From contig JASPKZ010004199.1 of NCBI GenBank assembly GCA_030220185.1, forward strand, positions 1,408,501 to 1,472,500: DNA of 64,000 nt. The letters run 5' to 3'. Position numbers and translations under genes: made by a program. The DNA is from Diploptera punctata (Eukaryota; Arthropoda; Insecta; Blattodea; Blaberidae). The notes under the pieces are model-generated. The model was given only the letters and a program-made list of their open reading frames with translations. It did not search any database and was not told where the DNA came from. Below are positions 33,145 through 43,950 of the stretch, in pieces (the first letter of the stretch is position 1; each line of letters starts with the position of its first letter).

Positions 33145-34082
33145 AAAGGTTATTACAAGCTCTAAGAGAGTAGTCAATTAGTCAAGATATAATAGAAATT
33201 TTAAGATCAACATACTCAAATAACGGGTGTCAAATTAAAATTGGAACTCGCTTATCACAAGAATTTTGTACAACAAATAGACTGTTGCAATGCATCTGTT
33301 TATCTCCGATACTTATTAAAATATATATTAATGTCTGTGTAAGAGATTGGTCCAGAAATTGTAATGTTATGGGAGTAAAAATAATTCATAATATTTTCTA
33401 CATCACGTACTTTTTGCGGATGACCAAGTTGTAATAATCCAGGATGTGACAAGAAAATTTGTTGAAGAATGTAAAAAAAATGTTGATTGGATATTAATTT
33501 CAAGAAAACCGAATGTTTAAAATTGAAGATGGAAGATGTTGAAAAGCCGGAGGTTGAACAAGAAGAAATTCACAAAGTTAATAAATGTAAGTATTTGGGA
33601 TCCATTTTAGAACCTGATGGAAGACGCTCATCCGAAATCGAAAAAAATAGAAGTAGAAGAATAATTAGTATTCTGTGTTCAGTTCTTTGGAGTAAGAATA
33701 TTTTAAATAACACAAATATAATCATTTATAATTCATTAATTCAAAGTGTAATCTTATATGGAACTGAAACTTGGATGTTAGACTGGCAAAATGGAGGTAA
33801 ATTATTGATAACAGAAATTGACGATTGGCGTAGAGCGGAAAGAACATCAAGAATGAATACAATTAGTAACCAAAGGATTAGAGAGGCGATAAAAGTGGAT
33901 AGAAATATTCTTGAAGTAATTGAAGAACGAACATTGAGATGGTTTGGACTGTTTAAAGAATGGGAAAATACAGAAGTCCAAAAATTATTTTGGAATGAAA
34001 ATGTTGAAGGCAGAAGGAGAAGAGGAAAACACAAGAATAATGGATGGATGGGATCAGGTATAGTTAGAATAGAATATATGTA
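33145..34082 (+). pseudogene. RT palm-to-tail relic with 198-codon open frame
   Basis: The first 340 bases are broken: DIIEILRSTYSNNG, then CICLSPILIKIYINV (LSPTLF box) and a frameshifted ADDQVVII-like FADD box. From 33487 one frame stays open: FKKTECLKL, VNKCKYLGSILEPDGRRSSE, SLIQSVILYGTETWML, RRAERTSRMNTI, ERTLRWFGLFKEW and EGRRRRGKHKNNGW. This is the RT thumb and tail of an endonuclease-RT element. The usual GRP.RRW is altered to RRRRGKHKN. Confidence 0.85.
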
Positions 34083-34224
34083 AGAAGATACGCACACAGA
34101 GATTGGTGGAAGACGATACGTAAGACAGAAATTGATGGAAGAAGATACGCAAGATAGGAATCGATGGAACAAGATGCGCAACACAGGAATCGATGGAACA
34201 AGATGCACAACACAGGAATTTTTG
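34083..34224. repeat. 29 bp tandem repeat, about five units
   Basis: Units of the form GATACGC.A.ACAG.AAT.G plus ATGGAA follow at 29 base spacing directly after the RT frame. Unit-to-unit divergence is modest, suggesting recent expansion of the element tail. Confidence 0.85.
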
Positions 34225-35165
34225 ACAGAATAAAATTAGATTTAGATTTTAGATCTATTTAGCCTGGTGGAGTTAAGGCCATGTGGTCTTCTCTTCCATT
34301 CACCAGGACAAACATAAATATTACATCAGAATATAACAATCTCAATTAACTTTAATATTAAATTCTAAATAAACATTTGATCAAAAAGATAATATCTATT
34401 ATATTATGATCTATAATGCAACCAGTTAATGTTAGTTAAAATTAAGACTAAAACCAATAATAAAATGTATATAAGCAGGACATATTAAATTGTCCCTGTC
34501 TAATGTATATAAAAAAGAAAAATAATCAGATATAGAAAACTAATTTTACGATTATACAACATTTAAAACAAAACAAAAGAAAATATTTGTTAATCTTAAT
34601 ATTATTTTCATAAATAATTACATTTATTAATTATTAAAAGAATACTAACGGTGAGGTGTATAAGTTAGTTTGTTATTAAATAATTCTTTAGTTTGATTTT
34701 GAAGGATGTTATAGTTTGACAGTCTCTGACATAGGGCGGAAGGGAATTCCATGATTTGGTAAGTGAGACCGTTAAAGATAATGGATAATATACAGTGTGT
34801 TGAGGAGGGATATAAAGGACAATGTGCTGATGGGATCGAGTGTCAAGATTGTGTGTGTCGGATAGTCTGATGAAGCGGCGTGATAAATAATTAGGCGATG
34901 ATGTGTGAAGTATTTTATAGAGAAGGGATAGGGAATGGACAGTTCTACGATCTCTTAGACGAAGCCCTGATAATTGTTCCAGGGACGGTGTAACATGGTC
35001 AAATTTGCGAATACCACAAATAAAACGTGGGCAAGAATTATGAACACGTTGAAGTCTTTGAGTGAAAATAATATTAAAGTCTGTAAAAAGAGTGTCACAA
35101 TAATCACAATTACTCTGGGTTGAAAGAAAAGCTACTGTAGTGAAGAAAAAATTGCTAATAAAAAG
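34225..35165 (-). mobile_element. LINE-C: CR1/L2-like C-terminus with open frame
   Basis: A minus-strand frame without ATG runs open from about 35160 to a stop near 34663, ~165 codons: TQSNCDYCDTLFTDFN, QRLQRVHNSCPRFICGIRKF, DHVTPSLEQLSGLRLRDRR, SLLYKILHTSSPNYLSRRF, TKSWNSLPPYVRDCQTI and SFKIKLKNYLITN. This Q..QN.C.R, LP...R, LYK.L and WNSLP order is the C-terminal region of CR1/L2/jockey-group LINEs. The 3' part has GACCACATGGCCTTAACTCC and an AAATCT-repeat end near 34235. Confidence 0.87.
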
Positions 35166-35334
35166 TTATTTAACATTATTACAATACAATTATAATGCGT
35201 ATTGTTGGACTAATGACTGTGTGGCCCACCTTCGTATCCGAGGTTAAGGGATTTGATTCATACCAGTTTAGATAGATTTTTTATGATTAAGCATTTTTTG
35301 ACACGATTTTCATTCGAAGGAAGCCAAAATCGAT

Positions 35335-37325
35335 ACTCTCATCACTGACATTACAAAGTTGAATTTTGTCACCAATACTGTTTAATCTATTTTTTATTAT
35401 ATTGTAGACATAATAAAAGCAATGAGATACCAAGAAATAAGACATATTAAAATTCCGGTTCTTTTGTTAGCTGATGATGTAATTCTCTTTTCAAGACAAT
35501 TAAGCGACTCCAAAGAGGTCTTGACCGATTGGGTAGGTACTGATAAATGTTTAAGACAAATGCAATGACGTTCAAAAATTAGATTGTCTATGGCATTACA
35601 GAGTAGTGGGAGTATCGTGATCAAGTTCTGCAGATCGTGAAACTTTTCTACATCTTAGTATGACATTCAAAATAAGAAAGTGGAACAAACATGTAGCGTT
35701 TTTCAAAAGGAGAGGGAAACTTGCCTGTAGATCAGTATACTAAGTCGTGTGCATGATATTCGCATGATTCCAATAAGCAAATTAGTGAAAATGAATGGAA
35801 CGTTGGTGAAGCCAGCAATGTACTACGGTAGTGAAGTTTAGGGTTTTCAAAGAACGGAACTACTAGATAAAGTATTAAATATATTTCAAGACTTAGTAAG
35901 GACTGTTTCTAACTGTGGAATTATATATAAATTTGGGTCATTTCAGGAAAACAAACAGCAAAATTCATGTAAAAAAAGTACTGCTTGCTGCTAATCCAAG
36001 GTGAACAAACAATGCTTAGAGCAATTTGCTATGATCAAAAAATTAGGAACATAGATCGGAAATTTTGAACAAACGAAGTTAGGAGAGGTCTCAAAAGATT
36101 AGGATGGGCTGGGTATGGAAAACGGGAAGCGAAAATCGCAAGTATGTATATGGACATAAATCAACATGATACTGTATCAGGTTGTGTGGAGCAACGTTCA
36201 CTGTGCTTAGAAAGACGCCAAAGCAGACTTAGGGAAAATAACCACATATATGAATTATAGGACTAAATGAAATATCAGGGCTTGTTTGATTTAGGATGGG
36301 GGCACGGAAACTTCCCAAAATTACTGACGATAGCGATATGCGAACGTATCCAATGTGCGGGAGATCTGAAGACGAAATAAATTTACTGGGAAATTGTAAC
36401 TATTTGGAAGATTGGATGCGCCAGTTGTTACCGGAAAAAAATTCTGAATACAAATCCTGATAGATTGGCACGATACGAGTTAATAGTAAACCCAGAAATT
36501 TGGATAAATGTGGGCAGATTTCTGAATAAGATGCAGAAAATAACACTCATTCGTGAATAAATAAATATGTAAACAATATTAGTACTATATAAGTATAGCT
36601 CTGATAATTATCTAAATTGTTTAATTTCCAATGTAATTTTAATGTTATATATTATTTTGGCACAAACAAAACAAGCAATATATACTTTAAACTCTGTTTG
36701 GTGTAGCAAAAATATTACAAAAAATAGAAAATTACAAATATATCAAACCATAATTCAGAGCATATTAACATATGGTGCTGAAGTCTGGCAAATTCCTACC
36801 AGGGAAATGAAAATAATTTTAAGTACAGAAATTGATGTTTTAAGAAGATCAGCTGGAAAATCTAGAATGGATAGAATACGAAATAAAGAAATAAGGGAAA
36901 TTATGGGTGTACAAGAGGAGTCAGACATCGTAGACATTATAGAAAAGAAAAGATTACAGTGGTATGGCCATGTCAAAAGAATGCCAGAACAAAGATTGCC
37001 TAAAATTGTCATGGAATGGATCCCAATAGAAAGGAGGAAGAGAAGAAGACCGAAGAAAACTTGGATGGAAGGGGTATAAGCAGCTATGAATATCAGAGGA
37101 TTGGAGGAAGATCATTGGATGGGCAGAGAGGAATGGCGTTTGGTTTCCGGAAGACGGCGGCAGCTGCCATGATACCGGATGATGATGATATATTATTTTG
37201 GTTTGTTTTGTGTTATAATTAGACGCTGATATAAAGATACAGACTATCAAAAGGGCTTACTGCCCTTGCGATCCACCCTTAAATAAATGTGTATTATACA
37301 TATTATTTTTTTTAATCTAATAAAG

Positions 37326-37360
<35 letters not shown>

Positions 37361-37370
37361 TTATTATATG
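35335..37370 (+). mobile_element. LINE-Z copy 2, interrupted by a LINE insertion
   Basis: The plus strand starts in the RT palm (ILSPILFNLF, IKIPVLLLADDVILFSRQL), then KMNGTLVKPAMYYGSEV, SNCGIIYKFGSFQEN, GEQTMLRAICYDQKIRNID, RLGWAGYGKREAKIA and the finger YPMCGRSEDEINLLGNC (Cys-to-Tyr context changes aside) with LLPEKNSEYKS. All is frameshifted. After the insertion at 36661-37187 the 3' untranslated region resumes (AGGGCTTACTGCCC, TAATAAAGTACTACTAC) and ends in a TAC-repeat (37325-37368). Confidence 0.83.
36661..37187 (+). mobile_element. 5'-truncated LINE inserted with 14 bp target duplication
   Basis: ATATATTATTTTGG flanks both ends (36647-36660 and 37188-37201). The insert encodes QAIYTLNSVWCSKNITKN, IYQTIIQSILTYGAEVW, STEIDVLRRSAGKSRMDRI, EKKRLQWYGHVKRMPEQRLP and IERRKRRRPKKTWMEGV then a stop at 37079. 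Its 3' end is ATACCGGATGATGATG. The frame (ATG 36642 lies in the host flank) is otherwise open, so the insertion is fairly young. The family also occurs at 20719-20905. Confidence 0.93.
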
Positions 37371-38289
37371 ATAGGTTACATAAGTTATGGATAAATAAAA
37401 TGTATTCTCGAAAATTACAAGTTGTATCATGTCACTCTTGCATCATGGTTAGTCTGTTAACCTCTAAAACGCACTAACAAAACAAATCTTAATGCATTGT
37501 TCGTTTAAGAACTTATGCTAAACACATTTTGCACGACATTAAATATAGACATATTATATATATATAAACGAAGTTCAGATATATATTATTACAAGACGTT
37601 AAAAAATATAATATTATGAAAGTCATAATTTCTCACGTGCAGGATAATGATATTTTAACCTCTACTGAAGTATGTTGCAACTTTTTATCTTATTGAAGTC
37701 ATTTATCAGAATTATTTTCATTTCTATAAATAATTTAATTATATGGAATACAATGGGCAGAACTAGCTCTGTTGTTAATTAATTGGTATATTATCCAATG
37801 ACGTCAAGGGAAGACAAAATGATAAATTAGTGAATATAGAAGTTTACTACGTGAAGCAGAATAGTAGAATCATATCTAGAAGAAAAAAAGTTAGTTTTCT
37901 TAAAGGTTCCATATTATTCAGATTTTATTCCATTCTGCAACATTTGTCAATATGGATATGACATTTTCCAAATAACCCAATCAGTTAAGCTATAAAATCA
38001 TCTACAGGTGTAAAACAGTTAAAATTGCTATTTATGTTTCAAACTAAGACTGTTTAACTGTACATTATATATAATGAACATTTATAAATGCACGAACCAC
38101 TTTAAGGAGGCCTGTTAATATACGTGCAAGCGGTTCAGAATCTCTATTACACATCCAGAGATATTTGTAGATGACGTCTGACGAGGAATCTACTCGTCCA
38201 GAAACGTACTTTTGTTTTAATATGAGAATTAATGTAGTGTTTAGTAAGTTGATAACGTATGAATATCATAATCAATAATACATAAGGGC
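37371..38289. other. Unassigned AT-rich stretch
   Basis: Nothing recognised. Confidence 0.6.
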
Positions 38290-38480
38290 TGACAAATTTA
38301 GCTTAGGGGGGGTCTCTTAAGTTCAGGCTTAAAGGCTCTTATACATGATATAAATCTATCACACTGGATTCACGGCTTCACTTCTGTTTTGAAAGGATTA
38401 TTAGCCCTTAAAATCAGTCGATCCGTCCCGAGTCAAACCCATGAACCTTGGAACCAGAGGCGAGCATAGCCACTAGTTCA
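38290..38480 (-). mobile_element. tRNA-like SINE
   Basis: The minus strand has GAACTAGTGGCTATGCTCGCC as A-box region and CATGGGTTTGACTCGGGACGG as B-box region at about 38405-38475, followed by a less certain body. Worn copy. Confidence 0.55.
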
Positions 38481-39237
38481 TCTGATCTGAATGTCTTCCC
38501 AGTACATGTTGGCGTCATTATTAAGTTCACTTTGTAGAGATACGTATTTAGGACATTAGAATCATGCCAAATTCAATGAAGTGCAGAAACGTCAATCACA
38601 CTTAATTCTCATTAAAATTGTGATAAAATCAAATAAAATCTGCCGCTTCATCTAAGTTAATGAGCTAAGTAGATTGGCATACCCATCTCTTAGCGTTTGT
38701 TCAAACGAGATTTTGTTAAAAGTGTGCCATGGCACATTTTGCTCAAGAGTGCTCAGTTGCACATCCCTTGAAGTCAACTCGTATTCCTGCGGGAAAGTAA
38801 AGTGCCTAGGACCTATTCCAATTTTTAAAACTCACAGTAGTGATATTGTCCATGTAGAAGTTACAGAGTTAGTGTGGGAAGATTTTATGCTGTTTGACTG
38901 TAATTTCAATGAAATGCCGTGATAAGCTTATTATCCATTAAGCAGTGAAATTCGAAAGCAGAAATCAGTGCTTCAAAATTATCACATGTGGTTTGCCTCG
39001 CTTGCTTATCTGCAGTCGAACCGAGCGCAGAAGCAAGTTTACACGGCCATTAATATTTTATGTTATTTAACAGTGCGTACGCATTCTCTTATTTTCTATC
39101 CGACTCCACAGGAAATTAACTTCTGCAAATTTACCTGCACTGGGGATTTTTAAATACAAAACTTTTACCAGATATAAATACTGCCCGTGCCGTAAGATAA
39201 ACAATAATAATTATTATTTATACTATTAATACAACTA
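38481..39237. other. Unassigned stretch with one 82-codon frame
   Basis: The plus-strand frame 38674-38922 (CGKVKCLGPIPIF, VEVTELVWEDFML) is the least repeat-like frame in the window, but I recognise no domain, see no splice-site support, and no second copy. A stray exon or an unknown element fragment are both possible. Confidence 0.4.

Positions 39238-39271
<34 letters not shown>
39238..39271. repeat. (AT)n microsatellite, insertion site of Tc1-like element
   Basis: About 16 AT units ending in the TA used as target by the transposon beginning at 39272. Confidence 0.95.
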
Positions 39272-39274
<3 letters not shown>

Positions 39275-40754
39275 TGCTCAAAAATTAGGGGATATTGTAG
39301 AATAACCTATTAAGACTATGTTTTTTGGAATAGTATTAGACGCAATCACTTTCTATTACTCCAAGGTAATGTAAATAAGAGTTTGAAGTCATTACGTAAC
39401 CTCGATACCACACCAGAGGGCAGTGTCTGTACTGTTGATGTGAAAGGGTGGTGTGGGGGTGAATGTTTTGTTGCTGTTTTTAAATCCAGTCCAGTTTTCA
39501 GTTAGTGAATGACTTGCCTTAGGGACAGTGATGCCTCGACAACGTGATTTACCTGAACCAATGGCTTGGAGGGCCATAGGAAGGATGGAAGCTGGACAGA
39601 CACAACAAGAGGTGGCACAAGCCATTGGGGTGTCTCAAAGCGTGATTTCCAGTCTTTGGATTCATTTTCAAAGAACATACTGTTCACGGAAGAGCCGGAC
39701 AAGGTCGACCAAGGGCAACAACAGCAAGGGATGTCCGTTACCTCTTGTTAACAGCCCGTCGGAATAGACAGCAGAATGCAACTCAACTGCGAAATACACT
39801 TCAAACAGCAACAGGACGCAGGGTGTCAACTCAAACTGTCCCTAATCGACTGCATGGAAGTGGTCTCTATGCCCGTAGGCCCATGGTGTGTACCAGGTTA
39901 CTCCACAACACCGTAGAGATCGCAGAAACTGGGCGGAGGAACATCGTGGGTGGAGGCATGCTGAATGGAGATCAGTTCTTTTTTCTGATGAGTCGCGATT
40001 CAACATGGAATGTGATAGTCGGCGTGTATTCATCTGGAGAGAAAAAGGGACACGAAACAATCCCCATATGGTGGCGGTGGATTGATGGTGCAAGGCAGGA
40101 GTCAGTAGTGGTGGACGTACGGACCTCTACGTTATCCAAGGTGGTACTTTGACTGCGGTAAAGTATAGAGATGAGATTCTCCGACCTTTTGTCGTGCCTT
40201 ATGCTGATGCCATAGGTGATACTTTTCATTTTATGGACGATAATGCACGACCCCACAGAGCTGGCTTGGTGGACGACATGCTGGAAGTGGAGGGTATCGA
40301 GCGTATGCAATGGCCAGCTTCCTCCCCGGACTTAAATCCGATTGAGCATGTGTGGGATGCATTAGGCAGGTGCATTGCAGGCAGACCAGCACCTCCCACG
40401 ACTGTTCCAGAGCTGCACATTGCTCTTATGGAAGAGTGGCCACGTATCCGCCAAGAACTCATTGCTAACCTCATTGCATCAATGCCATACAGGTGTGAGG
40501 CAGTGCTGGCCGTTCGAGGAGACCATACACCATACTAAAGAAACATTTTCACCCACGTTAATGTTGCTTTGTTTGTTTGCCATATTCCTAATCAGAATCT
40601 CTTTGACATCTGGTGTGGTACAGAGGTTACGTAATGACTTCAAACTCTTGTTGACATTCTTTTGGAGTAATAGAAAGTGATTGCGTCTAATACTGTTCCT
40701 AAAAACATAGTCTTAATAGGTTATTCCACAATATCCCCTAATTTTTGAGCAGTA
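39272..40754 (+). mobile_element. Tc1-like DNA transposon, 1483 bp, 146 bp TIRs
   Basis: The left TIR (39272-39417) starts CACTGCTCAAAAATTAGGGG. The right TIR (40609-40754) is its inverse with few differences (first base differs). TA flanks both sides (39270-39271, 40755-40756). The interior holds one transposase gene in the forward direction. Structure is complete; only the reading frame is broken, so it could still be mobilised in trans by a related transposase. Confidence 0.95.
39531..40538 (+). pseudogene. Tc1-like DD34E transposase, frameshifted
   Basis: The start ATG at 39531 leads into a helix-turn-helix (EAGQTQQEVAQAIGVSQSVI). The frame is lost near 39700; a second piece reads GRPRATTARDVRYLLLTARR and LRNTLQTATGRRVSTQTV. 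From about 39888 the first frame returns with RRNWAEEHRGW and VLFSDESRFN (first Asp), an in-frame stop at 40083-40085, LYVIQGGTLTAVKY, FHFMDDNARPHRA (second Asp) and SSPDLNPIEHVWDALG (Glu). There are 34 residues between the second Asp and the Glu, the Tc1 pattern. At least two frameshifts and one stop inactivate it; about 336 codons in all. Confidence 0.95.
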
Positions 40755-40767
40755 TATAGGATGTTGC

Positions 40768-41072
40768 AAAAAGTACCGACAACGGAGGTGAGGTGGTATA
40801 TTGAGATATGCGATTATTTTTTTAATGTGGTACCCATGTCCGGAAATGCGTTTTCACACTATGATTAATTAATTATGTCTCCAGATAAGTGTTAGTTCGA
40901 AGGATTTGAAGACTTATTACTTAAAAAGCACCGACAAGGGAGGTGAGGTGGTATTTTGAGATATGCTGATCATTTTTAATAAGGTACCCATATCCGGAAA
41001 TGATCGTTTTCACACTATGAGTAGCTAACTTCTCAAGAGTTCCGTTAGTTCGATTTCAAGACTCAATAGTTG
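40768..41072. repeat. Tandem duplication of a ~154 bp unit
   Basis: AAAAAGTACCGACAACGG, GAGGTGAGGTGGTAT, TATCCGGAAATG and GTTTTCACACTATGA recur in order from about 40768 and again from about 40922. The origin of the unit is unknown; the second copy differs by small indels. Confidence 0.85.
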
Positions 41073-41184
41073 ACAACACTGTGATTGTTGTGGCTCAAGA
41101 AGCGTGCATGATGACGTCATATTGTATTCATGCGGAATATGTCGATAATGCAGATGACTACACATCTGACATAATCATTCATCA

Positions 41185-41705
41185 TCGTCCTTTCAAGTAT
41201 TAGGCCCAGTGGTCCATTACGGTCTCCCGCCATCTCCGAAAAGGTCGACCCACAGATCTTCTGCCTCGAGGAATATAGTGAAGAATTTGTTTTGGTATTC
41301 TGTGACGATCCATGCGCTGAATATGGGCTAGCCAATGGCTTCCATATTCTTGGAGGTATTCAGATATAGGTAGGATGTTTAACTCTCTGGCTATTGTTGA
41401 ATTTCTTTGGTGGTCTAGAAGGCTACAACCTGCAGTTCGTCGCAGAAATTTCATCTCCGTGGCTGTAATATGACGGTCATCCTGAGTTCTGATGGTCCAA
41501 GCTTCATTGCCATAACAGATTATGGGTCTAGCGAGAACTTTATAGATTTTCATTCTTGTGTGTCTCTGCACTTTTGATGGTTTAAAAACTTGGTTGATAA
41601 TTCTTAAAGCTTTATTATAGTTTTATATTTTAAATTATATATCACATTCCTCATTATAAGTTAGATTATATCCTAAGTATTTAAATTAATTTACTTGTTC
41701 TAACA
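41185..41705 (-). mobile_element. 5'-truncated LINE tail with 123-codon open frame
   Basis: The minus-strand frame 41571-41200 reads MKIYKVLARPIICYGNEAW, TIRTQDDRHITATEMKFL, RRTAGCSLLDHQRNSTI, SHWLAHIQRMDRHRIPKQIL, HYIPRGRRSVGRPFRRWRE and stops. It is RT thumb to tail; 5' sequence to 41705 carries frameshifted upstream residues. A purine-rich GATGATGAATG-like end marks the 3' side. Confidence 0.88.
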
Positions 41706-42170
41706 TTGAATGAGAAGTGTGTGTCAGCAAATTGAAGTAAGATGGAACAAATCTTATTGTCATCGTGGTAGATTCCTAGAAAATTATTCAGACTGGCTAC
41801 AAGAAAATAATAATTTTCCCGTGACCGTTTGTCAATATCTGTCTTCTACGTCTACAGATCAACCGCCTTTTAGTTCTGGTCGGTCATCAAAATCATTCGA
41901 AGAATGCTGTGAAAAACGAAAAGGCGGAAGCTTAGAGAATTCGGTCAACAAGCCTAGAACAAATATATTCTGCTGCTGAAATTAAGTTGCGTGATAAGGG
42001 AAAGAAAAATACTGCTGCAATAATCAACAAATTATTATCCCTTGCACCACCTTCACGAGGCACTAGAATGAAAAAGAGTCGACGGCTGTTTTTAGATAAA
42101 CCGAAGATTTTATCACCTGATCGAGCCCTAGTGATGATGATAGATTCCAATCTTTCAACTCACTAATATA

Positions 42171-42749
42171 CAGGGTGATTCAAAATTGACTTTACAACTT
42201 TACAAGGTTATAGAAATTTATTTAGAAGACATACAGAATTGGTTTTAATGTCATATGATAGCACAACTCATCAAGTTTTCACCGACATAGTTTTATAGTA
42301 CCTAGTTCTCTCACCGCGTGCGCTAAGGGCTCCGAGCAAAGCTATCCCGCACTTATTCAACCACAGCTTCAGCCGTACGTGGACGGCCAGTATGCTTGGA
42401 ATGACTAACAGAACAGCCAGTCCTAACAAATGTTTGGTGCCAAGAATAAATTGTTGGCCTGCTAGGAGGATCCTTACCATACTGGGTACGAAATCTACGC
42501 TGAACAATTGTCGCAGATTTAGTTTTTTCGAACAAAAACACACAACGAGCACGCTCGGCACCTGTGAAAGCAGCCATTTTGATATGAACTACGTTAGCGC
42601 ACGCGGTGAGAGAACTAGGTACTATAAAACTATGTCGGTGAAAACTTGATGAGTTGTGCTATCATATGACATTAAAACCAATTCTGTAGGTCTTCTAAAT
42701 AAATTTCTATAAGCTTGTAAAGTTGTAAAGTCAATTTTGAATCACCCTG
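42171..42749. mobile_element. 579 bp mariner-type MITE, ~158 bp TIRs, TA duplication
   Basis: The left arm starts CAGGGTGATTCAAAATTGAC and the right arm is its inverse, matching for about 158 bp with very few differences. TA lies on each side (42169-42170, 42750-42751). The middle retains the first 74 codons of a mariner transposase on the minus strand. High arm identity means recent insertion. An internally deleted derivative of a DUF4817-type mariner. Confidence 0.95.
42353..42577 (-). pseudogene. Mariner transposase N-terminal fragment inside the MITE
   Basis: MAAFTGAERARCVFLFEKTK, SATIVQRRFRTQYGKDPP, then SRPTIYSWHQTFVRTG and HTGRPRTAEAVVE. This is the first helix-turn-helix plus GRPR linker of DUF4817-type mariner transposases. 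It runs out into the TIR, with no catalytic domain. Confidence 0.92.
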
Positions 42750-43489
42750 TATAAAGACTAAATTTGAGAATAGGAAGAAGTACAATCAGAACAGATTCAA
42801 GAATGAGACAGGCCTACTGATGGATATGCCAACACAACAAGCAGGAAATACGAATAATGGAAACACTGATCGTTGATTTTTCAAACACCGAAAAGTCTGC
42901 CCAAATAACAGGTGTCAATTTTGAGCTAATTCACCGTTTTCATATCATATTAAATACACTGAGTTGTGGGTTTTCCATAAATGCTGATGCTTTTGGCTAG
43001 TATGCTGATGAAACTATAAATCTGTATTTGAAAGGATACAGTGTTTATATGCCAAGCAGTGTGCACAGAATTTTATGTTACGGCAAGCTTGTTATTGCCT
43101 CTTGTATTTTTTCGATTGGTTAACTTTCGGAAGAAGCACAAGAAGCAAGAAACGAAGTTAGTAGAATATATCGGGAACATTTCACAAGAAAAACTACGAG
43201 GGTCGACACAAACACCGATGTTTCCACAGACTTTCGATATCTTCTGATCCTTTCTTGGGCAGTGTGAGGCATAATCCTAAAAGAAAACACGGTATAATTA
43301 CACAGGAAGTTCTCTCATTGCTCACAGCACCTACTTTAGATACAGAGGCAACAGATTCGATGAAAGTGACTCAGATTATTCAGATTAATATTTTTGTAAA
43401 ACATTACCACCTGTCTTTTTTTCATTATAATTGCAAAATAATGAGCATAAAAAAATCATCGACACAGTCAAGAGATCAAAACTCTTAAA

Positions 43490-43950
43490 TAATTGGAAGA
43501 CAGAAATATACCAAATTTACTTCTGCAGAACATACAAAATATTTACAAAGGCAACACCATAAGGATTAAATTAAATAACAGATTTTCTGAAGAAGGAATT
43601 ATAAATCGTGTTGTGAGACAAGGCTGCCCCCTATCCCCAACACTGTTTGCAATTTATATCAATGAAGTAATATGTTGCTGGAACAAGACATATAAATTTG
43701 GAATAAGAATATCAGAAAATAGAAAATTAAACACCCTATTGTTTGCAGATGACCAAATAATAATAGCAAATTCAGTAGATAATCTACAGAAAGGTCTCTA
43801 TGAACTTAACAAAATTACAGAAGAATATGGTTTGAAGATATCTACACAAAAAAACCAAAAATTATGGCATTTCAAGGTGTAGATCCTGTCAGAAGTAAAA
43901 TTGTACTGGACAATAAAATTTTGGAGCAGGTGAATAATATTAAAATTTCA
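43490..43950 (+). pseudogene. RT palm fragment related to LINE-R
   Basis: The plus strand reads NLLLQNIQNIYKGNTIRIKL, RVVRQGCPLSPTLFAIYIN, RKLNTLLFADDQIIIANSV and EEYGLKIS, with a frameshift near 43860 before MAFQGVDPVRSKIV and LEQVNNIKIS. The catalytic FADD box is intact. The segment ends abruptly where an unrelated RT fragment begins. Confidence 0.88.

Larger units (their letters stand above)
41706..43489 (+). pseudogene. Decayed ORF of an unclassified arthropod repeat-associated family, split by a MITE
   Basis: Pieces in several frames read RWNKSYCHRGRFLENYSDWL, SGRSSKSFEECCEKRK, AAEIKLRDKGKKNTAAIINK, LLSLAPPSRGTRMKKSRRL, then past the MITE TKFENRKKYNQNRFKN, MPSSVHRILCYGKLVI, LSEEAQEARNEVSRIYREHF, TRKTTRVDTNTDVSTDF and LGSVRHNPKRKHG. 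I know similar multi-copy proteins of unknown function from insect genomes (the GQLSEEA.EARNK and KTSR regions); none has an assigned activity. Its Lys-rich N-terminal half and short helical segments suggest nucleic acid contact, which is only inference. Confidence 0.6.

Noticed and set aside
38674..38922. 82-codon frame as a possible host exon
   Set aside because: No recognisable domain and no convincing splice context; left as unassigned.
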